This document shows positions 32,905 through 41,535 of a stretch of DNA of 64,000 bases, piece after piece. The stretch covers positions 1-64,000 of the forward strand of contig JAEURX010000006.1 of assembly GCA_016788885.1 (NCBI GenBank), given 5' to 3'. A program made the translations under genes and the position numbers. Every line of letters starts with the position of its first letter. The stretch's first letter is position 1. The stretch comes from Nitrospira sp. Its GTDB lineage: Bacteria > Nitrospirota > Nitrospiria > Nitrospirales > Nitrospiraceae. Below the pieces are notes generated by a model that was not told the origin of the DNA, did no database searches, and saw only the letters and a list, made by a program, of their open reading frames with translations.

Positions 32905-34458
32905 ATGGCCAGCATTGCGCGGGCACTGATCAGTGTTTCTGACAAGACGGGAGTCATCGATATGGCCAAGGGATTGGCGGCCCTTGGTGCGGAAGTGTTG
33001 TCGACTGGCGGTACGGCCAAAGCTCTGCGTGACGCGGGCGTGGCGGTGACCGACGTCGCAGCGTACACCGGCTCCCCGGAGATTCTCGACGGGCGCGTGA
33101 AGACCCTGCACCCGAAAATTCACGGCGGGTTGCTCGGCCGTCGGGGCGTACCTGCTCACGTGACGCAGATGCAGCAGCATGGCATCGGCAACATCGATGT
33201 CGTCGTGGTGAATTTGTATCCGTTCGAATCGACGATCGCCAAGCCGAATTGTCCGTTTGAGGAAGCGATTGAGAATATCGATATCGGCGGGCCGTCGATG
33301 TTGCGCTCTGCCGCGAAGAACCATGAGGATGTGCTCGTGGTCGTCGATCCTGCCGACTACGGTCGCGTGTTGGAGGCATTGAAGGCCGGATCAGTCACGC
33401 CGGCCTTGCGACGTGAATTGGCCATGAAAGTGTTTCAGCACACCGCGCGCTACGACAGTTTGATCGCGGGTTACCTCGAAAAGCAGGTGCAGGGGAGCGA
33501 GGTGAAATTCCCGGCCATTCTCTCGCTGCAATTCGAGCGCGTGGAGACGCTCCGCTATGGAGAGAACCCCCACCAGCAGGGCGCCTTCTATCGCGAATTG
33601 AACGCGAAGGAGCCGGCGGTGTCGCGCGGAAAGATCCTGCATGGCAAGGCCATGTCCTACAATAATTTTCTGGATGCGAATTCCGCGCTCGAACTGGTGA
33701 AGGAGTTTGATCAGACGGCGGTGGCCATCATCAAGCACAACAATCCCTGTGGCTGTGCGTTGGGCGCAACGCCGGTTGAGGCATATGTGAAGGCGCGTGC
33801 GACGGATCCCGTCTCGGCCTTCGGCGGCGTGATTGCGTTCAATCGCCAGGTGGATCTGGCTGCGGCGAAAGAGATCACCTCGACCTTCGTGGAGGTCGTC
33901 ATTGCGCCGGGGTTTGCCGAAGATGCCTTGGCCGAACTCAAACGGAAGAAGGACATCCGGTTGCTGGATGTTGGGCCTCTGAGCAAGGCTACCGCTGAAG
34001 GGTATGATCTGAAGAAATTGGTCGGAGGGCTGATCGTGCAGGATCGGGACCTCGGTGTGATCAAGGACATCAAGGCCCTGGCCGTACCGACCGCGCGCAA
34101 ACCGACCGAAGAGGAATATGCGGCCTGCGCCTTCGCCTGGGTGGTGTGTAAACACGTGAAGTCGAACGCCATCATCTATGGGCGTCCCGGCGAAATCGTG
34201 GGTATCGGTGCCGGCCAGATGAGCCGCGTCGATTCGGTGAAGCTCGCGGCGATGAAGGCCCAATCGTCCGTGAAGGGCTGCGTGATGGCATCCGACGCGT
34301 TCTTTCCGTTCCGTGACGGGATCGATGCGGCGGCAGAAGCCGGCATTACCTGTGTGATTCAGCCAGGCGGATCCATCCGTGACCCCGAAGTGACGAAGGC
34401 GGTGGATGAGCATGGGATGGCGATGATTCTCACCGGTATGCGCCACTTCCGCCATTGA
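32905..34458 (+). CDS. purH: Bifunctional AICAR transformylase/IMP cyclohydrolase
   Basis: A 517-residue enzyme for the last two purine steps, from AICAR to FAICAR to IMP. The N-terminal IMPCHase (MGS-like fold) has [21 protein letters not shown] and the substrate loop TLHPKIHGG. The AICARFT half carries [40 protein letters not shown] (catalytic Lys-His) and ends [18 protein letters not shown] precedes the ATG at 32905. purD follows after a 212-base gap that holds a structured element. Confidence 0.97.
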   Translation: MASIARALISVSDKTGVIDMAKGLAALGAEVLSTGGTAKALRDAGVAVTDVAAYTGSPEILDGRVKTLHPKIHGGLLGRRGVPAHVTQMQQHGIGNIDVVVVNLYPFESTIAKPNCPFEEAIENIDIGGPSMLRSAAKNHEDVLVVVDPADYGRVLEALKAGSVTPALRRELAMKVFQHTARYDSLIAGYLEKQVQGSEVKFPAILSLQFERVETLRYGENPHQQGAFYRELNAKEPAVSRGKILHGKAMSYNNFLDANSALELVKEFDQTAVAIIKHNNPCGCALGATPVEAYVKARATDPVSAFGGVIAFNRQVDLAAAKEITSTFVEVVIAPGFAEDALAELKRKKDIRLLDVGPLSKATAEGYDLKKLVGGLIVQDRDLGVIKDIKALAVPTARKPTEEEYAACAFAWVVCKHVKSNAIIYGRPGEIVGIGAGQMSRVDSVKLAAMKAQSSVKGCVMASDAFFPFRDGIDAAAEAGITCVIQPGGSIRDPEVTKAVDEHGMAMILTGMRHFRH

Positions 34459-34583
34459 GGGACGTTGAAACGGGCCTCCGACTGCGTTCTCGGCTCGAAA
34501 AAAATCCTCAACGTAGCCCTGAGGCTACGCCTCCGGTTTTTTCTCGTCTGTGGCCTTGTCGGTAGACCCGTTTGAACGCCCTC
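34457..34583 (-). repeat. Structured intergenic element, copy 2 (reverse orientation)
   Basis: A 127-bp element starting in the purH stop codon. Terminal inverted repeats GAGGGACGTTGAAACGGG (34457-34474) and CCCGTTTGAACGCCCTC (34567-34583) pair apart from one indel and a C-C (or G-G) mismatch beside AAA. Read on the minus strand it contains ACAAGGCCACAGACGAG, an inner hairpin (CGTAGCC/GGCTACG) and CGAGAACGC, matching copies 1 and 3. It lies between purH and purD and could attenuate purD expression. Confidence 0.75.
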
Positions 34584-34670
34584 AGGAATTTCGAGATCTG
34601 GGCTGAGCGAGACATTCTGGAAGCCTTGGTATGAGCATCGTGGGTACATCATTGAAGTAAAGGTTGAGCT

Positions 34671-35948
34671 GTGAAGATTCTAGTTGTCGGCAGTGGTGGG
34701 CGGGAACATGCCATGGTGTGGAAGCTCGCCCAGAGTCCGAGAAAGCCGCAGATCTTTTGTGCGCCGGGCAATGCCGGGATCGAAGGACTGGCGACCTGTG
34801 TGCCGATCAAGGCGGATGACATCGCCGGACTCAAGGACTTTGCGTTACAGGAGCAGATCGATCTCACGGTAGTCGGTCCGGAAGCGCCGCTCGCGCTTGG
34901 GATTGCCGATGAGTTCCGGAAGGCGCGTTTGAAAATCTTCGGTCCGACCAAAGCTGCTGCGAGGCTGGAGTCGAGCAAAAGCTTTTCGAAGGAGATCATG
35001 ACCGCCAACCGGATTCCGACCGCAGTCTCGCGAAGTTTCGAGCAGATGGATCAGGCGCTGGCCTACCTGGATGCGCAGCCTGTGCCGATCGTGGTGAAGG
35101 CCGACGGGCTGGCGCAGGGCAAGGGGGTGGTCGTGGCCACCACGCGCGAGGACGCCAAGCAGGCGGTGCGCGATGCGATGGAGAAGTCCGTCTTCGGCCA
35201 GGCAGGAGAGCGGGTGCTGATCGAGGAGTTTCTCGACGGGGAAGAACTGACCATCATGGCGTTTACCGACGGGAAGACCGTCGTGCCGATGATTCCGGCA
35301 CAGGATCACAAGCGGGTGGGGGACGGAGATGCCGGTCCCAACACCGGCGGAATGGGTGCCTACGCTCCGGCTCCCATTGCCACGGCTGCGCTTCGTGAAC
35401 AGGTCACACGGCAGGTCCTTCAGCCCACCGTCGATGCGCTGGCGCGCCTGGGCTGTCCGTTTCAAGGTGTGCTCTATGCGGGCCTCATGATCGTCAAGGG
35501 GACGCCGTATGTCTTGGAGTTCAACGCGCGAATGGGAGATCCCGAAACCGAAGTCGTGTTGCCGCTCTTGCAGACGGACCTGCTCGAAGTCATGGAGGCG
35601 GTGGTTGAGCATCGTCTCGATCAGCTCACCGTGGAATGGCGGCAGGAGACGGCGGTGTGCGTGGTCCTGACGTCTCCAGGGTATCCGGGCGCCTATCCGA
35701 CTGGATTGCCGATTCAAGGATTGCCTGCTCCGTCGAATACGGCACCGATCGCCGTGTTTCACGCCGGCACCAAGCGGGATGCTGAGCAGGTGGTCACTGC
35801 CGGAGGGCGAGTGTTGGCCGTCACGGCCTGGGCGCCGTCGCTCCTCCAAGCGAGAACAGAAGTGTATCAGGCGGTGCCGGCGATTTCGTTCCAAGGTCGG
35901 CACTATCGGACCGATATCGCGCATCGAGCGCTGCCGCGCAATTCCTGA
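34671..35948 (+). CDS. purD: Phosphoribosylamine-glycine ligase
   Basis: A 425-residue GARS enzyme that joins glycine to phosphoribosylamine with ATP in purine synthesis. It begins [19 protein letters not shown] at a GTG codon. ATP-grasp features include [42 protein letters not shown] and [11 protein letters not shown] (metal-binding Glu and Asn). Standard length. It probably shares regulation with purH, 212 bases upstream. Confidence 0.96.
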   Translation: MKILVVGSGGREHAMVWKLAQSPRKPQIFCAPGNAGIEGLATCVPIKADDIAGLKDFALQEQIDLTVVGPEAPLALGIADEFRKARLKIFGPTKAAARLESSKSFSKEIMTANRIPTAVSRSFEQMDQALAYLDAQPVPIVVKADGLAQGKGVVVATTREDAKQAVRDAMEKSVFGQAGERVLIEEFLDGEELTIMAFTDGKTVVPMIPAQDHKRVGDGDAGPNTGGMGAYAPAPIATAALREQVTRQVLQPTVDALARLGCPFQGVLYAGLMIVKGTPYVLEFNARMGDPETEVVLPLLQTDLLEVMEAVVEHRLDQLTVEWRQETAVCVVLTSPGYPGAYPTGLPIQGLPAPSNTAPIAVFHAGTKRDAEQVVTAGGRVLAVTAWAPSLLQARTEVYQAVPAISFQGRHYRTDIAHRALPRNS

Positions 35949-35972
35949 TCCGTCATCGGATCGGGCCATCAC

Positions 35973-36620
35973 ATGGCACTGGTTCTCCCGTTTACCGATC
36001 CATCCTGTGACGTCGCACTGCCGGAGGTGCAGCGTGTGCTGGCTGCACATGGCGTCGTCGCACTTCCCACCGAGACGTACTATGGTCTGGCCGTTCGTCC
36101 GACCGACGAAGCGGCCCTGCGCCGCATGGTCGCAGTGAAGGGGCGTCCGCCCGATAAACCCATTCTGGTGTTGATCGGATCTCGGGAGCAATTGGCTCCC
36201 CTGGTTGGGTCTGTCTCTCCAACCGCCTCCCTCTTGATGGAGTTGTTCTGGCCAGGCCCCTTGACCATCGTGTTTCCGGCCGCCCCTGGACTCTCGTCGT
36301 TGCTGACGGCCGGGAGCGGGACGATCGGGGTCCGCTGGTCTCCGTTGCCGACGCTGCAGCGACTGTTGGTCCACACCGGCCCGCTGACCGGAACGAGTGC
36401 GAATCGCTCATCCGAGCCACCCATCGATACTGCGGGCGCTGTGCAGGATGCGTTCGGAGCCAGTATTGATCTGATTCTCGACGGCGGCCGCACGCCCGGC
36501 GGCCAGGCGTCCACCGTCGTTGATGCCGGCGAACATCCTCAACTCCTTCGGGCCGGAGTGATTTCAGCGGACCGAATTCGAACGGCCCTGGAGCGAGCAG
36601 GGTACACACTTTCATCATGA
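35973..36620 (+). CDS. tsaC: L-threonylcarbamoyladenylate synthase (TsaC/Sua5/YrdC family)
   Basis: A 215-residue single-domain YrdC protein. It makes threonylcarbamoyl-AMP for the t6A modification at position 37 of ANN-decoding tRNAs. Recognisable motifs are VVALPTETYYGLAV, AVKGRPPDKPILVLI (conserved Lys-Arg-Pro loop), WPGPLTIVF and TGTSANRSSEPP. It follows purD by 24 bases. The longer Sua5 domain is absent. YciO-type paralogues are the main alternative. Confidence 0.85.
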   Translation: MALVLPFTDPSCDVALPEVQRVLAAHGVVALPTETYYGLAVRPTDEAALRRMVAVKGRPPDKPILVLIGSREQLAPLVGSVSPTASLLMELFWPGPLTIVFPAAPGLSSLLTAGSGTIGVRWSPLPTLQRLLVHTGPLTGTSANRSSEPPIDTAGAVQDAFGASIDLILDGGRTPGGQASTVVDAGEHPQLLRAGVISADRIRTALERAGYTLSS

Positions 36621-36668
36621 TTTGATGGTGCGTAGTCGCTATAATTCACCCACATGGGAGGATCATTT

Positions 36669-37121
36669 ATGCTCATTCGTTCACGCCGCGCGGTGAGAGG
36701 ATTGTTTGTGCTTGGGGTCAGCAGCATGCTGCTGACGGGATGTGACTTTTGGCCGCCGGCGCTTCAAGCTCAAATCGAACAGTTGCATGCAGAAGCCCAA
36801 CAGGCTGCGGCGGACAAGGCCTTGCTGCAGAATCAGCTCAACGCGGCGAACAAAGCGAAGGAGGAGTTGCAGATTCGTGTGGAAGATCTGACGCGGGTGA
36901 ATAAGGAAAAATCCGCAATGATCGCGAATCTTGAGCACACCATGGCGGCGGCCCGCGAGCGTGCGGCAAAAGCGGTGAAGACGACTCCCGCGAAACCTGC
37001 GACAAAACCAGCTGTCAAGAAATCGACCAAGCCTGCAGGCAAGAGCGGCGTGAAGTCCACGGGGAGGTCGGCCACCCAGAAGAAATCCAACGCGGCTCCT
37101 GCTAAACGTGTAAGCCCCTAG
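36669..37121 (+). CDS. Lipoprotein with coiled coil and Lys/Pro-rich tail
   Basis: A 150-residue protein whose start is set at ATG 36669, because GGGAGG lies 7 bases upstream (an earlier ATG at 36654 would bury it). The signal ends in LLTGC (lipobox). About 60 residues of helical coiled coil (IEQLHAEAQQAAADKALLQNQ) follow, then a Lys/Thr/Pro/Ala-rich basic tail. A TATAAT at 36640-36645 upstream is a likely -10, but its -35 box is poor. Similar to envelope lipoproteins that brace membranes; function unknown. Confidence 0.7.
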   Translation: MLIRSRRAVRGLFVLGVSSMLLTGCDFWPPALQAQIEQLHAEAQQAAADKALLQNQLNAANKAKEELQIRVEDLTRVNKEKSAMIANLEHTMAAARERAAKAVKTTPAKPATKPAVKKSTKPAGKSGVKSTGRSATQKKSNAAPAKRVSP

Positions 37122-37230
37122 GGAAGCGCTGAGCCTGTCGCTCGCTCTGATACAAGAGCGGGCAGACGGTGGTCAGCGAACCTGAGTCGCGCTTGCTGCG
37201 GCAGCGAACGGTTTCTGCCCGCCGCTTCCC
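37121..37230. terminator. Palindromic spacer between convergent stop codons
   Basis: The 110-base gap between the lipoprotein and the FmdB-type gene is itself an imperfect palindrome. GGGAAGCG (37121-37128) pairs with CGCTTCCC (37223-37230), and GCGGGCAGA (37157-37165) pairs with TCTGCCCGC (37214-37222). Its limits meet both stop codons. It probably acts as a bidirectional terminator. It lacks the internal motifs of the 120-bp family. Confidence 0.55.
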
Positions 37231-37614
37231 TTAGTTGCCGGACGACGAGGTGGAACTCGAGCTGGATGTCCCTGAGCTGGGTGTGCTTGTCGCGGGCGCG
37301 GCGCTGGTCGTGGAGGTCGTCGCTGGAGCGGCGGCCGGAGCGCTGGCCGTGCTCTCACTGGTCGTTGGTGTCGCGGGTTTCTCGGTCGTTGCTGCCGCTG
37401 GTTTTTCCGCCGTGTCGCTTCCTCCCGGTTTCATCTTGTCCGAGTAGTCGGTGATATACCAGCCGCTGCCTTTGAACATGATGGCCGGCGGCGAAATCAA
37501 TTTCGTCACTTCCTTCCCGCACCGCACACATTCCTTGATCGGGTCGTCCTTAATGCTCTGCTTCACCTCGAACCGGTGGGCGCAACTCGTACACTGATAC
37601 TCATAGATTGGCAC
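37231..37614 (-). CDS. FmdB-type zinc-ribbon protein with low-complexity tail
   Basis: A 127-residue protein from GTG 37614 (GAGGAGGAAT upstream), starting MPIYEYQCTSCAHRFEV. CxxC pairs at CTSC (8-11) and CVRC (about 29-32) form the zinc ribbon of the FmdB regulatory-protein family, and FKGSGWYITDY is the family's usual end. An added tail of about 65 residues, almost only Ser, Thr, Ala, Pro and Gly, is unusual. Role unknown; FmdB itself was named as a putative regulator of formamidase. Confidence 0.75.
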   Translation of the reverse strand: MPIYEYQCTSCAHRFEVKQSIKDDPIKECVRCGKEVTKLISPPAIMFKGSGWYITDYSDKMKPGGSDTAEKPAAATTEKPATPTTSESTASAPAAAPATTSTTSAAPATSTPSSGTSSSSSTSSSGN

Positions 37615-37742
37615 GGGGTATTCCTCCTCTGCTCTCACAGCGCACAGTATGCGAATTGGTTTCCTTGCGATCCACGAGGACTCTCTCCTAGTAGCCTCGA
37701 TTTCAACAGAATCAAGGGGGAGCTGAGCCTCGGTGGCCTGCC

Positions 37743-38936
37743 TTACGTCAAGCGGCGGATGGCGGCCTCGATCCGGGTCAGTCCGCGTTCAATGGCCTCC
37801 ATGGAGGTCGCATAGGACAACCGGATGTGGATGTCGCTGCCGAACGGTTCGCCGGGGACCAGGGCCACTTGTGCCTCGTTCAGCAAAAAGGTCGCCAGGT
37901 TGGCTGCGGAGCCGATGGGCTGATCCTTCCAGCGTTTTGTGAGGACGCCGCTCACATTCGGGAAGGCATAGAACGCACCGGTCGGCATCCGGCAGGTGAC
38001 ACCAGGCATGGTATTGAGCCGTTCGACCATGAGACGCCGCCGCCGGTCGAATTCAGCCACCATGACGGCGGTAAACGGATTGCCCAGACGCAATGCGGCC
38101 ACTGCGGCCTTTTGCGAAATGGAGCAGGGATTCGACGTGCTCTGGCTTTGAATATTGCCCATGGCGGTCAGCAAGGCTTTCGGTCCGGCGGCATAGCCGA
38201 TGCGCCAGCCGGTCATGGCGTACGCCTTGGAGACCCCGTTGATCACGACGGTTCTCGCGGCGACTTCAGGGCTCAGGCTGGCGATGCTGATGTGCTGCGC
38301 CCCGTCATACAGCACCTTCTCGTAAATCTCGTCTGAAATAATGACGAGATCGTGACGCAAGGCGGCGGCGGCGATCCCCTCGAGGGTTTTTCGATCATAG
38401 GTCGCCCCGGTTGGATTGCAGGGGCTATTGACGATGATGGCTTTGGTCCGTGGCGTGATGGCGGCCTCCAGCGCCTCCGGGCTGATCGTGTATCCGTCCT
38501 GTTCCTGCGTCCGCAGAAGAACCGGCGTGGCATCATTCAGCAGCGTCTGATCCTGGTAGGAGACCCAGAAGGGCACAGGGATAATGATTTCGTCGCCCGC
38601 TTCCAGCAGCGCCTCGGCCACATTGTACAACGAATGTTTTGCCCCGCATGACACGAGGATCTGGGACTTTTCATACTGGAGTCCCTGTTCCGCCTTGAGC
38701 TTGTCGGCAATGGCGCCGCGCAGTTCATCAATGCCTGATGAGGGCGTGTACTTCGTGAAGCCTGCGCGGATTGCGGCCTCTGCTGCGGCCTTGACCGGTT
38801 CAGGCGTGTCGAAATCCGGTTCTCCGGATGCAAAATCGATGACATCGATGCCTTGTGCCGCCATGGATTTTGCGGTTGCGGTAATGCTGAGTGTGGGGGA
38901 GGGGACAATGCGTCCGACACGGGCTGCCAGTTTCAT
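37743..38936 (-). CDS. aspC: Aspartate aminotransferase-type class I aminotransferase
   Basis: A 397-residue PLP enzyme of fold type I: SGEPDFDTPEPVK near the start, NSPCNPTGATYDR, SDEIYEKVLYDG and the PLP lysine in SKAYAMTGWRIGY, with Arg in HIRLSYATS binding the substrate carboxylate. This matches bacterial subgroup Ib aspartate/prephenate aminotransferases. It overlaps the end of coaD by 4 bases (ATGA), so the operon rsmD-coaD-aspC is coupled. Prephenate transamination remains possible. Confidence 0.85.
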   Translation of the reverse strand: MKLAARVGRIVPSPTLSITATAKSMAAQGIDVIDFASGEPDFDTPEPVKAAAEAAIRAGFTKYTPSSGIDELRGAIADKLKAEQGLQYEKSQILVSCGAKHSLYNVAEALLEAGDEIIIPVPFWVSYQDQTLLNDATPVLLRTQEQDGYTISPEALEAAITPRTKAIIVNSPCNPTGATYDRKTLEGIAAAALRHDLVIISDEIYEKVLYDGAQHISIASLSPEVAARTVVINGVSKAYAMTGWRIGYAAGPKALLTAMGNIQSQSTSNPCSISQKAAVAALRLGNPFTAVMVAEFDRRRRLMVERLNTMPGVTCRMPTGAFYAFPNVSGVLTKRWKDQPIGSAANLATFLLNEAQVALVPGEPFGSDIHIRLSYATSMEAIERGLTRIEAAIRRLT

Positions 38937-39421
38937 CCTTTGAAACTCCGAATTCGTTCTTGGAGCCTCCGCGCCACTTCGGGGTGCACAAAATCCTTGA
39001 GCGATCCTCCGTGGCTGGCGACATCCTTAATGATGGTGGAAGAAAGATAGGAATATTCCTCACTGGGCATCAGAAAAACCGTTTCGACGGTCTCCGCCAG
39101 TTTACGATTGACGAGTGCCATTTGAAACTCGTGTTCGAAATCCGAGATCGCCCGCAGTCCTCGCAGAATAGCATGGGCGCCGCTGCTCCGTACAAAATCC
39201 ACCAGAAGCCCTTCGAAGGTCGTGACCTCCAGGTTGGGCAAATCCTTTGTGACGAGGCGGACCATCTCCAGTCGCTCCTTCGCGCTGAACAGCGGATGTT
39301 TGGACGGGTTGGGGGCAATCGCCACGATCATCTTCTCGAACATGCGGAATCCACGCCGGATGATATCGGAGTGACCATGCGTGATCGGATCGAATGTGCC
39401 GGGATAGACGGCGATCTTCAT
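38933..39421 (-). CDS. coaD: Phosphopantetheine adenylyltransferase
   Basis: A 162-residue nucleotidyltransferase catalysing the penultimate coenzyme A step. YPGTFDPITHGHSDII holds the T/HxGH motif, then VAIAPNPSKHPLFS, LRGLRAISDFEHEFQMA and SSTIIKDVASHGG follow the family. It overlaps rsmD by 4 bases and aspC by 4 bases, each as ATGA. Standard length. Confidence 0.97.
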   Translation of the reverse strand: MKIAVYPGTFDPITHGHSDIIRRGFRMFEKMIVAIAPNPSKHPLFSAKERLEMVRLVTKDLPNLEVTTFEGLLVDFVRSSGAHAILRGLRAISDFEHEFQMALVNRKLAETVETVFLMPSEEYSYLSSTIIKDVASHGGSLKDFVHPEVARRLQERIRSFKG

Positions 39422-39990
39422 GCGTGCGGGGCGTCCTTCGGCGTCAGATGGAAGCGTGTCAGCGCGGTGTCGCCATAGTCATAGCGTTTTACTTGGGCCA
39501 GCGGCCCCAGCGTCGCGGGAATGTCGGCCTTGTTACTATGTTCGATGACTACGATGGCATCGTCGGCCAACCATCCCGGTTGCCAGTTTCCCGCCAACGA
39601 CAGAACTTCCGGTGTGAGTCGATAAGGCGGGTCGCAGAAGACAATGTCGTAGGGGCCGGCCCATTGGGTGCCGCGGCGAAAAAACTGAGCGACCTGACAG
39701 GCGCAAATATTGGCAACGGCTTCCATTCCGCATTGCTGGAGATTGGAACGGACGAGGCGCAACGCTTCCCTGTCGGTCTCGACGAATGTGACATGTGATG
39801 CCCCGCGGCTAAGGGCTTCAATGCCGATCGAGCCGGTTCCGGCGTAGAGGTCCAGCACACGGGCGCCTGTGGTGCGTTCGCCAAGAATAGAGAAGAGGGC
39901 TTCTTTCACTCGGTCGGATGTGGGGCGGATGGCCTGTCCTCTGGGACCCAGCAATCGTCGGCCCCGATGAAGCCCTGCGATGACGCGCAT
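39418..39990 (-). CDS. rsmD: 16S rRNA (guanine966-N2)-methyltransferase
   Basis: A 190-residue class I SAM methyltransferase. It begins MRVIAGLHRGRRLLGPRG, has RPTSDRVKEALFSIL, the SAM loop VLDLYAGTGSIGIEALSRGA and the catalytic DPPY (FCDPPYRL). It modifies G966 of 16S rRNA on the assembled small subunit. First gene of the coupled rsmD-coaD-aspC operon, a very common order. Confidence 0.95.
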   Translation of the reverse strand: MRVIAGLHRGRRLLGPRGQAIRPTSDRVKEALFSILGERTTGARVLDLYAGTGSIGIEALSRGASHVTFVETDREALRLVRSNLQQCGMEAVANICACQVAQFFRRGTQWAGPYDIVFCDPPYRLTPEVLSLAGNWQPGWLADDAIVVIEHSNKADIPATLGPLAQVKRYDYGDTALTRFHLTPKDAPHA

Positions 39991-40076
39991 GATCGTATTC
40001 GGGAGAGAGCCACTCGTTGTTGGCTACGAAGTGAGAGACTCTAACACAGCGTTTTTGCAGGGGTCAAGGAGATGCG

Positions 40077-40135
40077 AGTGAGAGGAACTGCAAGTGAGAG
40101 GAACTGCAAGAGAGAGGAACTGCAAGAGAGAGGAG
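40077..40135 (+). repeat. 16-bp tandem repeat, about 3.7 copies
   Basis: Units AGTGAGAGGAACTGCA at 40077-40092 and 40093-40108 are identical. The third, at 40109-40124, differs by one base (AGAG for AGTG), and a partial fourth follows. There is no spacer between units, so it is not a CRISPR. Confidence 0.9.
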
Positions 40136-40141
40136 CGTCTT

Positions 40142-40163
40142 CTCCCCGCCGCGGGGCGGGGAG
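40142..40163. terminator. GC-rich hairpin
   Basis: CTCCCCGCC (40142-40150) and GGCGGGGAG (40155-40163) form a perfect 9-bp stem with a 4-base loop. It may terminate a transcript from either side, but has no T-run. Confidence 0.5.
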
Positions 40164-40195
40164 CGCTGCAGACGTCACCGAAGGAGGTCCGTGTT

Positions 40196-40224
40196 TTGAC
40201 GCGTACGGGAAGGCTCGCTATAAT
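40196..40224 (+). promoter_or_regulatory. Near-consensus sigma70 promoter without an obvious gene
   Basis: TTGACG (40196-40201) and TATAAT (40219-40224) have 17-base spacing, giving a predicted start near 40231. The nearest same-strand gene, radC, starts 455 bases on. The transcript would run antisense through the zinc-ribbon gene at 40327-40500. Confidence 0.6.
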
Positions 40225-40326
40225 CGGGCGACACTGGAACTCAGTTCACGCGGGCTGAGGAGGTGGCTACACTCGGGTCGTCACACCACCACATCTCACA
40301 GAGAACGGAGCGCTGCGTCAGCCGGA

Positions 40327-40500
40327 TCAGCGGGTCGCAACCGGTTGAGCGTCGCGTGCGGCGAGGCTCTTCCGACGGTTCGCCGAAATGGTCCGATCGA
40401 TGATGGCGCCACAGTTGATGCATTTCCAGGCGTAGAAAATGAGAAAGAAATCAGAGAACCGTTCCAACATCATCATGCCTTTGCACTTCGGACATTCCAT
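40327..40500 (-). CDS. Small zinc-ribbon protein
   Basis: A 57-residue protein beginning MECPKCKGMMMLERFSDFF, with AGGAGG 5 bases before the ATG at 40500. CxxC (3-6) and CINC (about 33-36) make a zinc ribbon, followed by a basic tail. Similar short proteins with 'ECPKCKG' and 'WKCINCG' are common and unassigned; regulation or protein binding is possible. A longer upstream frame is rejected because the ribosome site fits this start. Confidence 0.7.
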   Translation of the reverse strand: MECPKCKGMMMLERFSDFFLIFYAWKCINCGAIIDRTISANRRKSLAARDAQPVATR

Positions 40501-40685
40501 GTGTTCCTCCTGGGTGGTGACGTTCACAGCTGAACCTGCTCTCAAGCAAGAGCTGCACCAAAATGTCAAGTCTATATATTTCAATAGTTTATATGCTGGA
40601 AGCGTCATACATGAGATGAGTCAGGCGTCAAGTTGACGGCACAAAATGGTGCGGGCTGACATTTTTTTGTCGTAGAGAGCAGGCC

Positions 40686-41402
40686 GTGACACCAAAAAAG
40701 ACAGGGCGTGGTATCGGAGAATGGCCGGAAACTGAACGTCCCCGTGAGCGGTTGCTCAGCGAGGGGGCAGCCAGTCTCTCCGACGCACAATTATTGGCGA
40801 TTCTGCTACGGGTGGGTCGGCAAGACGCCTCGGCCGTCAAGGTGGGAATGGAGGTTCTGGCCCGCGTGGGCGGTATCTATGGATTGCTCCATTGCAGCGT
40901 CGAAGAACTCTGCGCCATTCCCGGGGTCGGACCGGCCAAGGCGGCGCAATTGAAAGCGGCCGTGGAAGTCGGCAAGCGTGCGGTGTCGGCTCCGTTGACG
41001 ACCGGAACCCGCATCAATTCCAGCGCGGATCTCTTTAAGCACTACCACGCACGCTTGCGTGATTTGCGTCACGAGATCTTTGCCGTCGTGCTGCTGGATG
41101 CTAAGAACCAGGTCATTCGCGATGTGACCATCTCCGAAGGCAGCCTCACCCTCAGCATCGTGCACCCGCGGGAAGTGTTCATTCCAGCCATGCGGGCTTC
41201 GGCTGCTGGCGTGATCTTCCTCCATAACCATCCCAGCGGCGACCCGACGCCGAGTCAGGAAGACCGTATCTTGACGGCTCGACTGGTGTCTGCCGGCTCG
41301 CTTCTCGGCATTCAGGTGCTCGATCACGTCATTGTGGGTGACGGCCGCTACGTGAGTTTTGCCGACCAAGGATGGCTTTCGGGGGAGGCCACGCGGTCAT
41401 GA
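40686..41402 (+). CDS. radC: RadC family protein
   Basis: A 238-residue protein with a GTG start. The N-terminal half carries RPRERLLSEGAASLSDAQLLAILLR and a helix-hairpin-helix (AIPGVGPAKAAQL). The C-terminal JAB/MPN-like domain has the metal motif FLHNHPSGDPTPSQED. RadC was once linked to DNA repair, but that phenotype came from a recG allele; its true role is uncertain. Full length. It is followed 133 bases later by the EF-G paralogue. Confidence 0.9.
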   Translation: MTPKKTGRGIGEWPETERPRERLLSEGAASLSDAQLLAILLRVGRQDASAVKVGMEVLARVGGIYGLLHCSVEELCAIPGVGPAKAAQLKAAVEVGKRAVSAPLTTGTRINSSADLFKHYHARLRDLRHEIFAVVLLDAKNQVIRDVTISEGSLTLSIVHPREVFIPAMRASAAGVIFLHNHPSGDPTPSQEDRILTARLVSAGSLLGIQVLDHVIVGDGRYVSFADQGWLSGEATRS

Positions 41403-41535
41403 CTGGTTGTGGCACAGTACTGGTCTTATCAGCACACCAATACTCGATCGTCCGCGATACGAAAGGAAGGTCTCACCCACACGTCTCCCTCTAACCAGGC
41501 CCATGGTGGCCGCCGACTTACCGAAGGAGGTCATG

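Larger units (their letters stand above)
39991..40326. other. Intergenic region with tandem repeat, hairpin and promoter
   Basis: About 335 bases upstream of rsmD and beyond the 3' end of the zinc-ribbon gene. It contains a 16-bp tandem repeat (40077-40135), a GC-rich hairpin (40142-40163) and a near-consensus promoter (40196-40224) pointing right. No convincing gene of its own; a 46-codon frame from GTG near 40262 has GAGGAG just before it but overlaps the zinc-ribbon gene antisense. Confidence 0.55.

Noticed and set aside
34845-36374. A 509-codon frame on the minus strand opposite purD and the TsaC-type gene
   Set aside because: Antisense to two conserved genes, with a His/Arg/Gln-rich product and no ribosome site.
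40077-40135. Short repeats considered as a CRISPR array
   Set aside because: The 16-bp units are directly adjacent with no spacers, and no cas gene exists in the window.
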